A stretch of 36,145 nucleotides of DNA from positions 1 through 36,145 of the IMG/VR virus record IMGVR_UViG_3300044612_002129. The stretch is one strand, 5' to 3'. Within the stretch, counting starts at the first letter, position 1, and each line of letters begins with the position of its first letter. A program made the translations under genes and the position numbers. This document shows, in pieces, positions 34,936-36,145 of this stretch. Origin of the DNA: a virus. The notes under the pieces were generated by a model. The model did no database searches. It saw nothing but the letters and a program-made list of their open reading frames with translations, and had not been told where the DNA came from.

Positions 34936-36145
34936 ATGGATAATTCAATTTTACGTCCCGACGATGCACGAGTAATCAATGAAGGCCGCTCCAAGACTTT
35001 AGGTGATGTCGCCGAAGGTTTAGACGGTAAACCTGTAGCAATTGAAGTACCTCTGCGCGATCAGATTGTTAACAAGCTGTACAAGCGGCTTAAAGAACAA
35101 GGTGAGGGTCAGCGAACGCGAGAAATGTGGCAGATTGGTAACAGTGATCGGGCCGCCTGGCTGGCAAAGATGCGCGCCATGCTCGAAACGTTCGACGAAT
35201 TTATTGAGCCGATCTACGATGCGACACAAGAATGGTCGTCTACGCTCCACTTGCCAACTACGTTTATCGCCTGCAAAACTTACCACGCGCGCATGTTTGC
35301 AGCCATCATGGCTGTCGACCCGCCATTCACAGTTAAGGCTCGCCAAGCGCACAGCGTTGACCGCGCACAGTTAATCCAAGAACTTATGGGTTACACAGTA
35401 CGCGAATGGGCCAATAATAACAAAGGCGTAGAAGAAGAAGTCGACAAATGGGTTTGGCGATGGGTTACTCAAGGCTCAGGCATTCTTAAATCACGCTGGG
35501 ATCGCAAGTTTGTACGATATGTCGACGTCGTCACTGAGAAGCGCGCCACTGGCGTAGTAGAAATGCCAGGCCCAGACGGTTATCCGCAAAGCATGGCTGT
35601 TTTTGAGGATGTTGAGATTGAGAAAGAAGTTTTACAAGAAACATTCAACGGTCCATGCCTTGAGGCTATTCCGGTTGAGGATATCCTGCTAGTTGGCTCC
35701 GGTGACCCGCAGCTAGCTGACGATGTTATCCATAGCTACTACCTAACAGCCAGCGAACTACTTTCTATGGCTGACCAATCCATCTTTAACATGGACGCAG
35801 TCGAAAAAGTAATCTCGCATGGACGTAACTACAAGCAAACTGACTGGACGTCGGCGATCAAGTCTCAGATGGCTTACTCGTCAGGCACTGGGCAGATCGA
35901 TAAAGAGATAGATGTTACGCGTTACCAGATTCTCGAGCGCTATGCACGCATTGACGTTGATGAGAGTGGTATTGCTAGCGAAGTTATCCTATGGGTACAC
36001 GAGTCGACTGGAGAGATTCTTCGCGCGACTTATTTACACCGCGTAAACAAAGCGGGCTTACGTCCGTTTCACAAAGCTGACTTCCATATTCGTGAGGGGC
36101 AGATTTACGGAACAGGGCTGCCAGAACTTATGTACTCACTGCAAA
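34936..36145 (+). CDS. Portal protein, 3' end outside window
   Basis: ATG 34936 has GGAGG ten bases upstream. The frame runs open to the right edge, 403 residues so far. It contains DQIVNKLYKRLKEQGEG, TREMWQIGNSDRAAWLAKM, DKWVWRWVTQGSGILKSRW, VEDILLVGSGDPQLAD and FHIREGQIYGTGLPELMYS. This last motif and the preceding pattern are characteristic of podovirus-type portal (head-tail connector) proteins. It follows the large terminase directly. Capsid and connector genes should lie beyond the edge. Confidence 0.8.
   Translation, partial: MDNSILRPDDARVINEGRSKTLGDVAEGLDGKPVAIEVPLRDQIVNKLYKRLKEQGEGQRTREMWQIGNSDRAAWLAKMRAMLETFDEFIEPIYDATQEWSSTLHLPTTFIACKTYHARMFAAIMAVDPPFTVKARQAHSVDRAQLIQELMGYTVREWANNNKGVEEEVDKWVWRWVTQGSGILKSRWDRKFVRYVDVVTEKRATGVVEMPGPDGYPQSMAVFEDVEIEKEVLQETFNGPCLEAIPVEDILLVGSGDPQLADDVIHSYYLTASELLSMADQSIFNMDAVEKVISHGRNYKQTDWTSAIKSQMAYSSGTGQIDKEIDVTRYQILERYARIDVDESGIASEVILWVHESTGEILRATYLHRVNKAGLRPFHKADFHIREGQIYGTGLPELMYSLQ

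Noticed and set aside
35020-35352. 110-residue - strand ORF, and a + strand ORF (35042-35374), within the portal gene
   Set aside because: Both are shadows of the portal frame, which is open to the window edge and has family motifs.

Overview
The window is a stretch of a tailed, double-stranded DNA phage genome, most likely a podovirus-like phage of a Gram-negative host. The signs are a terminase/portal block, three consecutive putative ejection proteins with no tape-measure or sheath gene in view, family A DNA polymerase replication genes, an i-spanin-like protein and a phage lipoprotein. CTAG-containing words are common throughout, which does not look like adaptation to enterobacteria, but no host can be named from sequence alone.

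Layout. Bases 1-10627 (+ strand): tail-fibre genes (one cut by the left edge, one with C1q-like domains, one glycine-rich adhesin-like), a tail protein, three ejection-type proteins and a small holin-like protein. Bases 10661-30566 (- strand): one long convoy of tightly overlapping genes. Read from its promoter near 30.6 kb it holds an SF3 helicase, an AEP-type primase, zinc-ribbon proteins and several unknowns. Then come a MazG-like enzyme, an M15 endolysin, a secreted trypsin-like protease, a spanin-like cluster and a transglycosylase. After a strong terminator hairpin follow RuvC, PolA, a dNTP diphosphohydrolase-like protein, a Cas4-like exonuclease and a holin-like protein. A noncoding region of about 580 bp follows, then a tyrosine recombinase, a GroES-like protein, an HNH endonuclease, a zinc-motif protein and a collagen-like lipoprotein. 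Bases 30567-31077: divergent promoter region with TTGCCACC iterons around AT-rich DNA, a candidate replication origin. Bases 31078-32096: one small + gene and four tiny - genes. Bases 32097-32663: intergenic, upstream of the terminase. Bases 32718-36145 (+): small terminase candidate, an HExxH metalloprotease, large terminase and the first part of the portal gene. The missing capsid and connector genes presumably lie between the right and left edges.

The most unusual element is 14725-15168. It holds two tandem copies (200 and about 230 nt) of a noncoding element. Each keeps the same conserved blocks in the same order, closes with a GGCGG/CCGCC helix, and has variable inserts that form different hairpins. 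On the - strand both copies carry the same Shine-Dalgarno plus ATG mini-ORF start, and the array is followed by a terminator-like hairpin about 50 nt before the recombinase gene. This looks like an undescribed structured RNA, possibly a tandem leader or attenuator for the recombinase. Other observations are a perfect 10-bp hairpin that is both a terminator and contains the ruvC ribosome binding site, a 40-bp tandem repeat that puts stops in all six frames at the convergent junction, and several tiny membrane-protein genes.
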